47,830 nucleotides of DNA from JBARRS01 sp049644345 (GTDB taxonomy: Bacteria > Actinomycetota > Thermoleophilia > Gaiellales > Gaiellaceae). Made by a program: the position numbers and the translations under genes. Of the stretch, positions 30,753-39,187 are shown one piece after another. The stretch's first letter is position 1; every line of letters starts with the position of its first letter. Location: positions 1-47,830 of the forward strand of contig JBARRS010000045.1 of the NCBI GenBank assembly GCA_049644345.1, in the 5' to 3' direction. Below the pieces are notes generated by a model, which was not told the origin of the DNA, did not search any database, and worked only from the letters and a program-made list of their open reading frames with translations.

Positions 30753-31736
30753 ATGGCGGCGACGGTAGTGACGTTCGGGGAGGCGATGCTGCGCCTCTCG
30801 CCCGCAGGCCGGCGGCGCCTCGAGCAGGTGCAGCTGCTGGAGGTGTGGCCGGCCGGCGCGGAGCTCAACGTCGCCGTCGGGCTCGCCCGGCTCGGCACCC
30901 CCTCCGCCTGGGTCTCGCGGCTGCCCCGCAATGCTCTGGGGCAGCTCGTGGCGTCGCAAGCACGCTCCCACGGCGTCGACACGAGCCGGGTCCGGTGGGA
31001 CGACGGCGGCCGCCTGGGCCTCTACTTCGTCGAGGTCGCAGCCGCGCCGCGCGCCAGCGCGGCGCTCTACGACCGGAGCGGCTCCTCCTTCGCCCGGCTC
31101 GAGCCGGACGGCTTCGACTGGCCCACGCTGCTCGCCGGCGCCCGCCTCTTCCACACGAGCGGGATCACGCCGGCGCTCTCCGAAGAGTGCGCCCGTGCGA
31201 CGACCGAGGCGCTCGCCGCCGCCCGCGCGGCCGGCTGCACGACGTCGTACGACCTCAACTTCCGGGCGAAGCTGACGACGCCGGAGCTCGCTCGCGACTT
31301 CCTCGGGAGCGTGGCCGGCTCGGTGGACGTCCTGCTGGCCTCGGCCGCAGACGCGACGAGCGTCTTCGGCGCCGAAGGCACACCGCTCGACGTCGGCACC
31401 GAGCTCCGCGGGCACCTGGGCGTGCCCCGGGTGGTCGTCTCGGCGAGAGTGGCAGGTGAAGCGGGCACTCAGGCCCGGGTGAGCGTGTCGGTAGGAGACG
31501 AGGTCGACACGGTCACGTCGCCGGCGTTCGGCTCGGTCGACCCGGTCGGGGGCGGGGACGCGTTCTGCGCGGGCTTCCTGCATGGTCTGCTCGAGGAGGG
31601 AGCCCGGCGCGGGCTCGAGCTCGGCGGTGCGATGGCAGCGCTCAAGCAGTCGATTCCGGGCGACTTCCCGCTCGTGGGTCCCGAGGAGGTCGAGCAGCTC
31701 CTCGCGGGCACCGACGGAGTGAGGATGACTCGATGA
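30753..31736 (+). CDS. PfkB-family sugar kinase, 2-keto-3-deoxygluconate kinase type
   Basis: A 327-residue PfkB kinase. FGEAMLRLSP at the start and the GAELNVAVGLARLG stretch match KdgK proteins; the catalytic motif reads DPVGGGDAFCAGF (263-275) with base Asp269 and the anion hole glycines. The SYDLNFRAKL segment is typical of KDG kinases. It would phosphorylate 2-keto-3-deoxygluconate or a related acid using ATP. Start ATG 30753; stop overlaps the FAH gene (ATGA). It fits the neighbouring aldolase/dehydratase-type genes. Confidence 0.9.
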   Translation: MAATVVTFGEAMLRLSPAGRRRLEQVQLLEVWPAGAELNVAVGLARLGTPSAWVSRLPRNALGQLVASQARSHGVDTSRVRWDDGGRLGLYFVEVAAAPRASAALYDRSGSSFARLEPDGFDWPTLLAGARLFHTSGITPALSEECARATTEALAAARAAGCTTSYDLNFRAKLTTPELARDFLGSVAGSVDVLLASAADATSVFGAEGTPLDVGTELRGHLGVPRVVVSARVAGEAGTQARVSVSVGDEVDTVTSPAFGSVDPVGGGDAFCAGFLHGLLEEGARRGLELGGAMAALKQSIPGDFPLVGPEEVEQLLAGTDGVRMTR

Positions 31737-32641
31737 CGAGCGGAGACGCGCGCGGCTGGCGGCTCGTCCGTGTCCAGGCTCCCGACGGCCGGGTGCGGGT
31801 CGGTGCGACCGCTCCCGAGGCCCCGGGCCGCGTGCTCGTGATCGCCGGCGAAGACCTCGTCGAGGTGCTCGAGGCGGGCGACGTCGCCGAGCGGGCGGCC
31901 TCCTCCCACGACGGCGTCGAGGCGCTCGACGTGGAGACCCTCGAGCTGCCCGAGCCCTGGCGGCTCCTGCTGCCGGTCGTGCCGCCCGAGATCTGGGCGG
32001 CCGGCGTCACCTACACGCGCAGCAGGGACGCCCGCCTGGAGGAGAGCAAGACCGAGGCGCGCGACGCCTACAGCCTCGTGTACGACGCTGAGCGCCCCGA
32101 GCTCTTCCTGAAGGACGCCGTCGGCCGCCGCACGGTCGGCCCGGGCGGGACGATCGGCGTCCGCTCGGACTCCTCCTGGACGGTGCCCGAGCCCGAGCTC
32201 GCGCTGGTGATCGGCCGCGGCGGGAAGCTTCTCGCCGTCACGATCGGTAATGACGTGTCCTCGCGCGACATCGAGGGCGCGAACCCGCTCTACCTACCGC
32301 AGGCGAAGGTGTATGCGGGGGCCTGCTCGCTCGGCCCGGCTCTGCTCGTGCCCGAGGACTGGGGCGCACCGTTCGGCATCGCGCTGCGGATCAGCGACGG
32401 CGACGGCGGGACCCTGTTCGAGGGCGAGACCTCGACCGCGCAGATGAAGCGCTCCTTCCACGAGCTCGTCGAGTTCGCGCGACGCGACAACCCGCTCGCG
32501 CCGGGCACCGTGCTCCTGACCGGCACGGGGCTCGTCCCGCCGGGCGAGTTCTCGCTCGCGCCGGGGCAGACCGTCGAGATCCGCATCCCGGGCGTCGGCG
32601 CGCTCGTCAACCGCGTGGGGCGGGCGGGGGACCTCCTGTGA
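31733..32641 (+). CDS. FAH-fold protein, 2-keto-3-deoxy-sugar-acid dehydratase type
   Basis: A 302-residue fumarylacetoacetate-hydrolase-fold protein. PPEIWAAGVTYTRSRDARLEES, the metal ligands Glu153 and Glu155 (VPEPELALVIG), the NDVSSRDIEG loop (Asp174) and FHELVEFARRDN match the subgroup that contains 2-keto-3-deoxy-D-arabinonate dehydratases, which give 2-oxoglutarate semialdehyde. The aldehyde dehydrogenase two genes down would then make 2-oxoglutarate. The specific substrate is an inference. ATGA overlap with the kinase gene and GTGA overlap with the DHDPS gene point to one operon. Confidence 0.9.
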   Translation: MTSGDARGWRLVRVQAPDGRVRVGATAPEAPGRVLVIAGEDLVEVLEAGDVAERAASSHDGVEALDVETLELPEPWRLLLPVVPPEIWAAGVTYTRSRDARLEESKTEARDAYSLVYDAERPELFLKDAVGRRTVGPGGTIGVRSDSSWTVPEPELALVIGRGGKLLAVTIGNDVSSRDIEGANPLYLPQAKVYAGACSLGPALLVPEDWGAPFGIALRISDGDGGTLFEGETSTAQMKRSFHELVEFARRDNPLAPGTVLLTGTGLVPPGEFSLAPGQTVEIRIPGVGALVNRVGRAGDLL

Positions 32642-33522
32642 CGGAAGGTCCTGCCGGCGCGATCCCTGCGCTGCTCACCCCCTTCGGGCCGCGCGACGAG
32701 GTCGACCTCGACCTGCTCGACGCGCACGTCGCCTGGCTGCACGAGCGAGGCATACGAACGGTCTCTCCTCTGGGAACGACCGGCGAAGGGCCCTCACTCG
32801 GGCTCACCGAGCGCAAGCAGGTGATCGAGCGGCTCGCCGCGCACCCGTCGGAGATGGCCCTCATCTGCGGCACCGGCTGCAGTGCGCTGCCGGAGACGAT
32901 CGAGCTCTCCCGCTTCGCCGTCGAGCGAAGGGCGCAGATCCTCGTCGCTCCGCCCTGGTACTACGACCCCTTCGACGAGCGGGGCGTCACCGAGTACTAC
33001 ACACGCGTCTTCGGGACGCTTCCGCCCTCGGCCCGCGTCTTCCTCTACCACATCCCCCGGCACACGGGCGTCCCGATCACCGACGAGACCCTCCGCGCGC
33101 TCGCGCAGAGCTTCGGGCCGATGCTGGCTGGGGTGAAGGACAGCGGCGGGGACTTCGAGCATACCCGCGCCTGGCTCCGTGACTTCCCGGAGCTGACCGT
33201 CCTGAGCGGCTCGGACGCGACGGCGGCCGCGGCCTACGAGGCGGGCGGGCGCGGGGTCCTCACTATGCTGGGCAACATCTTTCCCGAGGAGCTCGAGCAG
33301 ATCCGGCAGGGCGTCGCCGTCGAGGAGCGCCAGCGCTTCCTCGCCGCGGTGCGGGAGCTCGTCCAGGAAGTCCCTCGCCATGCCGCGCTCAAGCATCTCC
33401 TCCACCTCGTCTCCGGCCTGCCGACCTCCGCCGTCAGGCCGCCGCTGCAAGAGCTCGACGAGGAGCAGCGGAGGTACCTCGAGGCTCGATTCAGCGAACT
33501 GAGGAGCGAAGCCCATGTCTGA
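32638..33522 (+). CDS. DHDPS/KDG-aldolase family protein
   Basis: A 294-residue (beta/alpha)8 enzyme of the dihydrodipicolinate-synthase family: GTTGEGPSL (46-54), Tyr137 (FLYHIP) and the Schiff-base Lys167 (GVKDSGGDF). In a sugar-acid setting the family provides 2-keto-3-deoxygluconate aldolases, L-2-keto-3-deoxyarabonate dehydratases and 5-keto-4-deoxyglucarate dehydratases. Which one applies here cannot be read off. Start GTG 32638 overlaps the FAH stop, the stop overlaps the aldehyde dehydrogenase start by eight bases. Confidence 0.92.
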   Translation: MTEGPAGAIPALLTPFGPRDEVDLDLLDAHVAWLHERGIRTVSPLGTTGEGPSLGLTERKQVIERLAAHPSEMALICGTGCSALPETIELSRFAVERRAQILVAPPWYYDPFDERGVTEYYTRVFGTLPPSARVFLYHIPRHTGVPITDETLRALAQSFGPMLAGVKDSGGDFEHTRAWLRDFPELTVLSGSDATAAAAYEAGGRGVLTMLGNIFPEELEQIRQGVAVEERQRFLAAVRELVQEVPRHAALKHLLHLVSGLPTSAVRPPLQELDEEQRRYLEARFSELRSEAHV

Positions 33523-34975
33523 GACTCTCCAGGCACCGGCCCGGCCGGCGCTCGCGAACTACATCGGCGGAACCTGGGCTCCTAGCAGGAGCGGCCGGAG
33601 CTACGAGAAGCGGAATCCCGCGCGGCCGTCCGAGCCGGTCGGCGAGTTCCCCGCGTCGAGCGAAGAGGACGTGAACGCAGCTGTGGAAGCTGCTGCTGCA
33701 GCGTTCCCCTCGTGGTCCGGACTGCCCGCGGCCGCGCGAAGCGCGATCCTGACCAAGGCGGCCGAGGCGATCGAGGCGCGGGTCGAGGAGATCGCTGCCG
33801 ACATGACGCTCGAGATGGGCAAGCCGTTGCGTGAGTCGCGGATCGAAGCCGCCCGCGCCGGCGCCATCTTCCGCTTCTTCGCCGGGGAGGCCTGGCGACC
33901 GAAGGGCGAGCTGTACGAGCAGTCGACCGGGTCGACGGTCTACACGCTCCGGCGCCCGATCGGCGTCGTCGGGCTGATCACACCGTGGAACTTTCCCGCG
34001 GCGATCCCGGCCTGGAAGACGGCGCCGGCACTCGTCTTCGGCAACACCGTGGTGCTCAAGCTCGCCCAGGACGCGCCCCTCACCGGGCTGCACCTGGCGG
34101 AGTGCCTGCACGACGCGGGCATCCCGCCGGGCGTCCTTAACGTCGTGATCGGGCGGGGTTCGGAGGTCGGAACGCCGCTCGTGCGGCACCCGAAGGTGGC
34201 CGCGATCTCGTTCACCGGGTCGGTCGAAGTAGGCCGCGAGGTGCGCGAGCAGGCCGGCGCGCTCGGCAAGCGCGTCCAGCTCGAGCTCGGCGGCCACAAC
34301 CCGCTGATCGTGATGGCCGATGCCCGGCTCGACAAGGCGGTCGAGGCCGCCTACGCGGGCGCCTTCTGGTCTGCCGGCCAGAAATGCACGGCGACGCGGC
34401 GCATCTACGTCCAGGAGCCGGTCTATGACGAGTTCAAGGCGAAGCTGCTCGAGCGGATCGAGCACGGCCGGGTGGGAGACCCGGCCGATCCCGAGACCGA
34501 GGTCGGGCCGGTCGTCAACGAGAAGCAGCTGACCGACATCCTCGCCGCCGTCGAGCAGGGGAAAAGCGAGGGCGGCACCGTCCTCGCCGGCGGAGAGCGG
34601 CTCGACGACGAGGCGTATCTGATCGCGCCCACACTCTTCGAGGGCGTCCCCGACGACGCGATGCTCTCGTGCCAGGAGGTGTTCGGCCCGGTCACCTCGC
34701 TGTACCGGTTCTCGTCGCTGGACGATGCGATCGCGCGGGCCAACGCGGTCGAGTTCGGTCTCTCGGCCTCGATCTTCACGACCGATCTCGGAACGACAAA
34801 ACGCTTCGTCGAAGGGCTCGAGGCCGGCGTCCTTCACGTGAACTCCCAGACGGCCGGCGCCGAGGTTCACGTTCCCTTCGGCGGGATCAAGGGCTCGGGC
34901 TACGGGCCCCACGAGCAGGGCCGTGCTGCGCTGGAGTTCTACACGGAGGTCGTGACCGTGTACGAGGATGCCTGA
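33515..34975 (+). CDS. Aldehyde dehydrogenase, 2-oxoglutarate semialdehyde type
   Basis: A 486-residue NAD(P) aldehyde dehydrogenase: oxyanion Asn159 (PWNF), FTGSVEVG cofactor loop, Glu257 (LELGGHNP) and nucleophile Cys291 (GQKCTATRR). LELGGHNP instead of LELGGKNP is a mild variation. With the FAH- and DHDPS-type dehydratases upstream it most likely oxidises 2-oxoglutarate semialdehyde to 2-oxoglutarate. GAGGAG lies eight bases before the ATG. The stop overlaps the epimerase start by eight bases. Confidence 0.93.
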   Translation: MSETLQAPARPALANYIGGTWAPSRSGRSYEKRNPARPSEPVGEFPASSEEDVNAAVEAAAAAFPSWSGLPAAARSAILTKAAEAIEARVEEIAADMTLEMGKPLRESRIEAARAGAIFRFFAGEAWRPKGELYEQSTGSTVYTLRRPIGVVGLITPWNFPAAIPAWKTAPALVFGNTVVLKLAQDAPLTGLHLAECLHDAGIPPGVLNVVIGRGSEVGTPLVRHPKVAAISFTGSVEVGREVREQAGALGKRVQLELGGHNPLIVMADARLDKAVEAAYAGAFWSAGQKCTATRRIYVQEPVYDEFKAKLLERIEHGRVGDPADPETEVGPVVNEKQLTDILAAVEQGKSEGGTVLAGGERLDDEAYLIAPTLFEGVPDDAMLSCQEVFGPVTSLYRFSSLDDAIARANAVEFGLSASIFTTDLGTTKRFVEGLEAGVLHVNSQTAGAEVHVPFGGIKGSGYGPHEQGRAALEFYTEVVTVYEDA

Positions 34976-35936
34976 GGAGCGATTTCTCGTCACCGGCGCC
35001 CTCGGGTGCATCGGCGCCTGGACGGTGTGCACGCTCATCCGGGAGAACGTCGAGGTTGTCGCCTTCGACCTCGCGTCGGACCGCCGCCGCCTGGAGCTGA
35101 TCATGGCGCCGGAAGAGCTCGAGCGGGTGACGCTGGTCAGCGGCGACGTCACCGACCTGAGCGCGATAGAGCAGGCGCTCGGCGAGCATGGGATCACTCA
35201 CGTCGTCCATCTCGCGGCCCTGCTGATCCCGCTGATCAAGAACGACCCACCCTACGGCGCGCTCGTCAACGTCGTCGGAGCCGTCAACGTCTTCGAGGCT
35301 GTGCGCCGGCGGCGGGAACAGGTGCGCGGCGTGGCCTATGCAAGCTCCGTCGGCGCCTACGGGCCCGACGACGCCGACCCCGCCGGCGGGCCGCTACCCG
35401 CTGACGCGCGTGGAGTTCCCACCACTCACTACGGCGTTCACAAGCAGGCCAACGAGGGAACCGCCCGGATCTACTGGCTCGACGAGAGGGTGCCGAGCGT
35501 CGGCCTGCGCCCCTACATCCTCTACGGCCCCGGCCGCGACACGGGAGTCACGGCGGCGCCGAGCCTGGCGATGGCGGCCGCCGCGCGCGGCGAGCCGTAC
35601 CACATCCCCTTCGGCGGGCGCATGCACCTCCAGTACGCACCGGACGTGGCACGGGCGTTCATCGCAGCCTGCCGGGCGGCGGACAAGGGCGCACGGGTCT
35701 TCAACCTCGGCGGCAGCGTCGTCGACATGGGCGAGGCGGTGTCGGCGATCGAGGCCGCCGCCCCGGAGACGGCCGGCAGGATCACATTCGACGACGTGCA
35801 GCTCCCGTTTCCTCCTGAGTTCGAGTCGGAGTCGCTCGAGGCGGCGCTCGGGCCGCTCACCTGGACGCCGCTGGCGGAGGGAGTGCGCGAGACCGTCGAG
35901 CACTACCGGCAGCAGGCCGCGCTCGCGCCCGCCTGA
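34968..35936 (+). CDS. NAD-dependent epimerase/dehydratase family protein
   Basis: A 322-residue extended SDR: TGALGCIG (9-16), Asp34 at the end of strand two (favouring NAD), AYASSVGAYG (Ser127), Tyr155 and Lys159 (YGVHK) and LRPYILYGPGRD. Relatives are nucleotide-sugar epimerases, uronate dehydrogenases and 4-oxo reductases. Here it ends the sugar-acid operon, so it may make or oxidise the sugar acid that feeds it. It is convergent with the ABM gene, ten bases apart. Confidence 0.9.
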   Translation: MPEERFLVTGALGCIGAWTVCTLIRENVEVVAFDLASDRRRLELIMAPEELERVTLVSGDVTDLSAIEQALGEHGITHVVHLAALLIPLIKNDPPYGALVNVVGAVNVFEAVRRRREQVRGVAYASSVGAYGPDDADPAGGPLPADARGVPTTHYGVHKQANEGTARIYWLDERVPSVGLRPYILYGPGRDTGVTAAPSLAMAAAARGEPYHIPFGGRMHLQYAPDVARAFIAACRAADKGARVFNLGGSVVDMGEAVSAIEAAAPETAGRITFDDVQLPFPPEFESESLEAALGPLTWTPLAEGVRETVEHYRQQAALAPA

Positions 35937-35946
35937 ACGGCCGTTT

Positions 35947-36240
35947 CTAGACGTCGATCGTCTCGTAGAACGCCCGCTCCCGGTGCTCGAGACGCGGGAT
36001 GGCGTCGTCGACGAGATGCCGCCGGACGTGCTCTGAGGCCATGTGTGACTCGAAGGCGTTCTTGTCCGCGTACTGCTCGTAGATGACGAAGACGCGCGGG
36101 TCGTCAGGATCTCGGTGCAGCTGGTAGTAGAGGCAGCCCGGTTCGGCCAGGGTCGGACCGACCGCCGACTCGAGCGCGGCCCGCACGGCCTCCTCCTCTC
36201 CCTCCTTCGCGGTCCACGTCGCGGCCAGGACGTACGCCAT
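35947..36240 (-). CDS. Antibiotic biosynthesis monooxygenase (ABM) domain protein
   Basis: A 97-residue dimeric alpha+beta-barrel domain: VLAATWTAKEGEEEAVRAAL, EPGCLYYQLHRDPDD, FVIYEQYADKNAFESHMAS and HVRRHL. Relatives are quinol monooxygenases (YgiN), LsrG isomerases and heme-degrading enzymes. ATG 36240 follows GGAAGGA by five bases and overlaps the FAH stop (TGATG); a GTG one codon before is the alternative. Last gene of the minus operon that starts at 40821. Confidence 0.9.
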   Translation of the reverse strand: MAYVLAATWTAKEGEEEAVRAALESAVGPTLAEPGCLYYQLHRDPDDPRVFVIYEQYADKNAFESHMASEHVRRHLVDDAIPRLEHRERAFYETIDV

Positions 36241-36902
36241 CACGATCCTTCCTGCCGAACGCCGTTCGTGAGGGCGCCTATGCCCTCGATCTCCACGGTC
36301 ACCTCGTCGCCCGGCTGCAGGAAGACCGGCGGCTCGCGCGTGAAGCCGACGCCGGCCGGTGTCCCGGTTGCGATCAGGTCACCGGGCTCGAGCGTGATTG
36401 CCTCGCTGATGTAAGCGAGGAGCTCGGCGACGCCGAACACCATGTGCTCCGTCGACGAGTCCTGCAGCGCCTCGCCGTTCAGGAGGCAGCGGATCCGCAG
36501 CCGCTGCGGGTCGGGGATCTCCTGCGCGGGCGCGAGCCGCGGGCCGACAGGGCAGAACGTGTCGAGCGACTTGCTCCGCGTCCATTGCCCGTCCTCGAAC
36601 TGCAGCGTCCGCGCGCTCACGTCGTTGATGCAGACGTAGCCGGCGACGGCGCCGAGCGCCTCCTCGACCGAGAGGCCGCGCGCGCGGGTGCCGATCACGA
36701 CGCCGAGCTCGGCCTCGTAGTCGACCCGGTCGACTCCGGCCGGGATCACAATCGACTCCCCCGGGCCGACGAGAGCGTTTGGCCACTTGGCGAAGAGCAC
36801 CGGCTTCGCCGGAACCTCGAGACCCGCCTCCGCCACATGGTCACGGTAGTTCATCCCGACGCAGACGATCTTCTCCGGCCGGTCGATGGGGAGAGGGGCC
36901 AC
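36240..36902 (-). CDS. FAH-fold hydrolase/isomerase
   Basis: A 220-residue FAH-domain protein, short form: KIVCVGMNYRDHVAEAG, FAKWPNALVGPG, metal ligands in VDYEAELGVVIG, GYVCINDVSARTLQ, and the C-terminal GDLIATGTPAGVGFTR. This compact form includes acylpyruvate hydrolases and 2,4-diketo-3-deoxy-fuconate hydrolases, which cleave C-C bonds in 2-oxo acids, and HpcE-type isomerases. Start GTG 36902, 12 bases after the kinase gene. It could act in the lactone operon or with the sugar-acid genes beyond the ABM gene. Confidence 0.92.
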   Translation of the reverse strand: MAPLPIDRPEKIVCVGMNYRDHVAEAGLEVPAKPVLFAKWPNALVGPGESIVIPAGVDRVDYEAELGVVIGTRARGLSVEEALGAVAGYVCINDVSARTLQFEDGQWTRSKSLDTFCPVGPRLAPAQEIPDPQRLRIRCLLNGEALQDSSTEHMVFGVAELLAYISEAITLEPGDLIATGTPAGVGFTREPPVFLQPGDEVTVEIEGIGALTNGVRQEGS

Positions 36903-36914
36903 GGGGCGGTGAAC

Positions 36915-37985
36915 CTACCGGGAGGCGGAGTCCTGTGCCGCCTCGAGCAACTTCGGGACCCCGGTCTCGAGCGACGACGCGAACGGGTCCACAGGCCCCA
37001 GCTCGCCGCGGATGAAGCGGCCGTAGATCGCCTCGCAGAAGACCGCGGCCTTCCAGAGCGCCAGCGCCTCGTACCACGACAAGCCCTCGACGGCGCGGCC
37101 CGTCTTCTGCGCGTACCGCTGCGTAAGCTCGGCGCGCCGGGGAAACCCCTCGCCCCGTGTCACCGGAGAGAGCTCGAGCGGAGTCCGCGGCGAGCTCTCC
37201 TCGGCATAGGTCGCGACGAGGTAGCCGAGGTCGGCCAGCGGATCGCCGATCGTTGCGAGCTCCCAGTCCATCACCGCGAGGATCCGCGCCGGCGGCGACG
37301 TCGAGAGCATGACGTTCCCGAGCCGATACTCCCCGTGGACGACCGTCGCGTCGACGGACTCGGGGCGGTTCGCATCGAGCCAGGCGGCGAGCTCGGCCAC
37401 CGGCGGCAGCTCGCGTGTCGCGTTCATCTCCCAGAGATCCGAGAACCTTCGGACCTGCCGTTCGAGGTACCCCGCCGGCCGCCCGAAGTCCCCGAGCCCG
37501 CACGCCTTCCAGTCGACCGCGTGGATCTCCGTGAGCGCGTCGACGAGCTCGTCCGCGATCCGCCGCCGCTCGGCGGGCGCGTCCAGCTCCGAGGGCAGCG
37601 AATCCGTGACGACGGCACCTTCGAGGTACTCCATGACGTAGAACGGGACACCGAGCACGGACTCGTCCGCGCAGACTGCGAGCACGTGAGGGACCCGCAC
37701 GCCTGCCCGATCGAGCGCCAGCTGGATGCGTGCCTCGCGGAGCATGTCGTGCGCAGAGGGCGGCAGCGGCGGACGCGGCGGCCGGCGCAGGACGAACCGC
37801 CTGCCGCCTTCTCGCTCGAGCAAATACGTGACGTTCGAGTGGCCCTCGCCGATCCGCGTCGCGACGGGCGCGCCGGCCCCCAAGCCGTGGGTGTCGAGGA
37901 AGTCCGCGAGCGGATCGAGGACGAGCAGCGGCGGGGACTCGAGCGCCTCGGCCTCGGTGGGCGTGTCGACGATGTCGACGGTCAC
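36915..37985 (-). CDS. APH-type phosphotransferase (LvaA/ACAD10-11 kinase-like)
   Basis: 356 residues from GTG 37985, overlapping the acyl-CoA dehydrogenase stop (GTGA). The protein-kinase-like fold of the aminoglycoside phosphotransferase family is seen: GHSNVTYLLEREGG (nucleotide loop), RFVLRRPP, catalytic VVHGEYRLGNVM and metal-binding VMDWELATIGDPLADLGY. Such proteins next to an acyl-CoA dehydrogenase match the kinase domain of human ACAD10/ACAD11 and LvaA of the levulinate pathway, which phosphorylate 4-hydroxyacyl-CoA. Glu in HGEYR replaces the more common Asp (HGDYR); this may lower activity. Confidence 0.9.
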   Translation of the reverse strand: MTVDIVDTPTEAEALESPPLLVLDPLADFLDTHGLGAGAPVATRIGEGHSNVTYLLEREGGRRFVLRRPPRPPLPPSAHDMLREARIQLALDRAGVRVPHVLAVCADESVLGVPFYVMEYLEGAVVTDSLPSELDAPAERRRIADELVDALTEIHAVDWKACGLGDFGRPAGYLERQVRRFSDLWEMNATRELPPVAELAAWLDANRPESVDATVVHGEYRLGNVMLSTSPPARILAVMDWELATIGDPLADLGYLVATYAEESSPRTPLELSPVTRGEGFPRRAELTQRYAQKTGRAVEGLSWYEALALWKAAVFCEAIYGRFIRGELGPVDPFASSLETGVPKLLEAAQDSASR

Positions 37986-39187
37986 GAAGGATCGTGCCCG
38001 CGCGCCGTCCGGTCCTCCTCGCGGCGGCGCGAGGCGCGCCGGGCGATCGCCCACCGGTGCGTCTCGGACGGCCCGTCGTAGATCCGGAACGACCGCGCCT
38101 CGGCCAGATAGCCGGCAAGCGGCAGATCCTCTGAGACTCCCGCGCCGCCGCAGATCTGGATCGCACGGTCGATCACGCGGTAGACCGCCTCGGCCACGTG
38201 CACCTTCGCGACCGAAGACTCGTTCCTGCCCGAGCCGCCCGTGTCGAGCACCCAAGCGCAGCGCTGAATCAGAGCGCGACTCGACTCGATGTCGATCACG
38301 GAGTCGGCGATCATCGCCTGGACCATCCCGAGATCCTCGAGGCGGGCGCCGAACGCCTCCCGCTCGGCCGCCCGGTCGAGCGCGATGTCGAGCGCGCGGC
38401 GTGCAAGTCCGAGCCAGCGCATGCAATGGGTCAGCCTGGCCGAAGCGAGCCGGAGCTGCGCATAGCGGAAGCCGAGGCCGACCTCTCCGAGCACCGCCTC
38501 CTCGGGAACGGCGCAGTCCCTGAACTCGACCTCGTAGTGGCCTCCGGCGAAGGCGCTGTCGATCGTCGGGATCGCGCGGTTCACCAGGAACCCGGGGTTG
38601 TCCGCGTCGACGAGGAACATCGTCGCCCCGCGGTCGCCCTCGAGCTGCGGCTCGGTACGCGCCATGCAGATCGCAAAGGCGGCCCCCGCGGCGCCGGTGA
38701 CGAAATGCTTCGTGCCGTTGACGACCCAACCGCCGGAGCTGCGCTCGGCGGCCGTCCGCAGCATGGAGGGATCCGAGCCGGCGCCCGGCGCGGGCTCGCT
38801 CATCGCGAAACACGAACGCGTCCGGCCGGCGGCCAGGGGAACGAGGTACCGCTCCTTCTGGTCGTCACCGGCCACGAGCTCGAGCAGATGCATGTTCCCC
38901 TCGTCGGGGGCAGCGCAGTTGAGCGCCTGGGGGCCGAGGGGGCTGTAGCCGGCTTCTTCGAAGACCACGCTCTGGCCGCGCATGTCCAGGCCGAGGCCTC
39001 CGTAGCGGGTGGAGACGTGCGGCGCGAGCAGGCCGGCCACGCGCGCGGCGCCCTGCAGCTCGTCTCGCAGAGCGGGATCGGGCCCATGCTCGCCGCGGGC
39101 CTCCGCCGGGATGACCACGTCGCGGACGAAGGCGCTCGTGCGCAGGCGGAGCTCGTCGAGCTCGGGCGAGAGCGAGAAGTCGATCAC
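37982..39187 (-). CDS. ACAD10/11-like acyl-CoA dehydrogenase
   Basis: 401 residues from GTG 39187, overlapping the SDR stop (GTGA). It has FAMSEPAPGAGSDPS (signature 1), VVNGTKHFVTGAAG, GVGLGFRYAQLRLASARL and QICGGAGVSEDLPLAGY. The catalytic stretch reads RIYDGPSETHR: Asp371 stands where ordinary acyl-CoA dehydrogenases have Glu (YEGT), and the DGP(S/D)E(V/T)H form is what I recall for ACAD10/11-type enzymes. Together with the next-gene kinase it may convert 4-phosphoacyl-CoA rather than do a simple dehydrogenation. The C-terminus is Arg-rich. Confidence 0.92.
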   Translation of the reverse strand: MIDFSLSPELDELRLRTSAFVRDVVIPAEARGEHGPDPALRDELQGAARVAGLLAPHVSTRYGGLGLDMRGQSVVFEEAGYSPLGPQALNCAAPDEGNMHLLELVAGDDQKERYLVPLAAGRTRSCFAMSEPAPGAGSDPSMLRTAAERSSGGWVVNGTKHFVTGAAGAAFAICMARTEPQLEGDRGATMFLVDADNPGFLVNRAIPTIDSAFAGGHYEVEFRDCAVPEEAVLGEVGLGFRYAQLRLASARLTHCMRWLGLARRALDIALDRAAEREAFGARLEDLGMVQAMIADSVIDIESSRALIQRCAWVLDTGGSGRNESSVAKVHVAEAVYRVIDRAIQICGGAGVSEDLPLAGYLAEARSFRIYDGPSETHRWAIARRASRRREEDRTARGHDPS

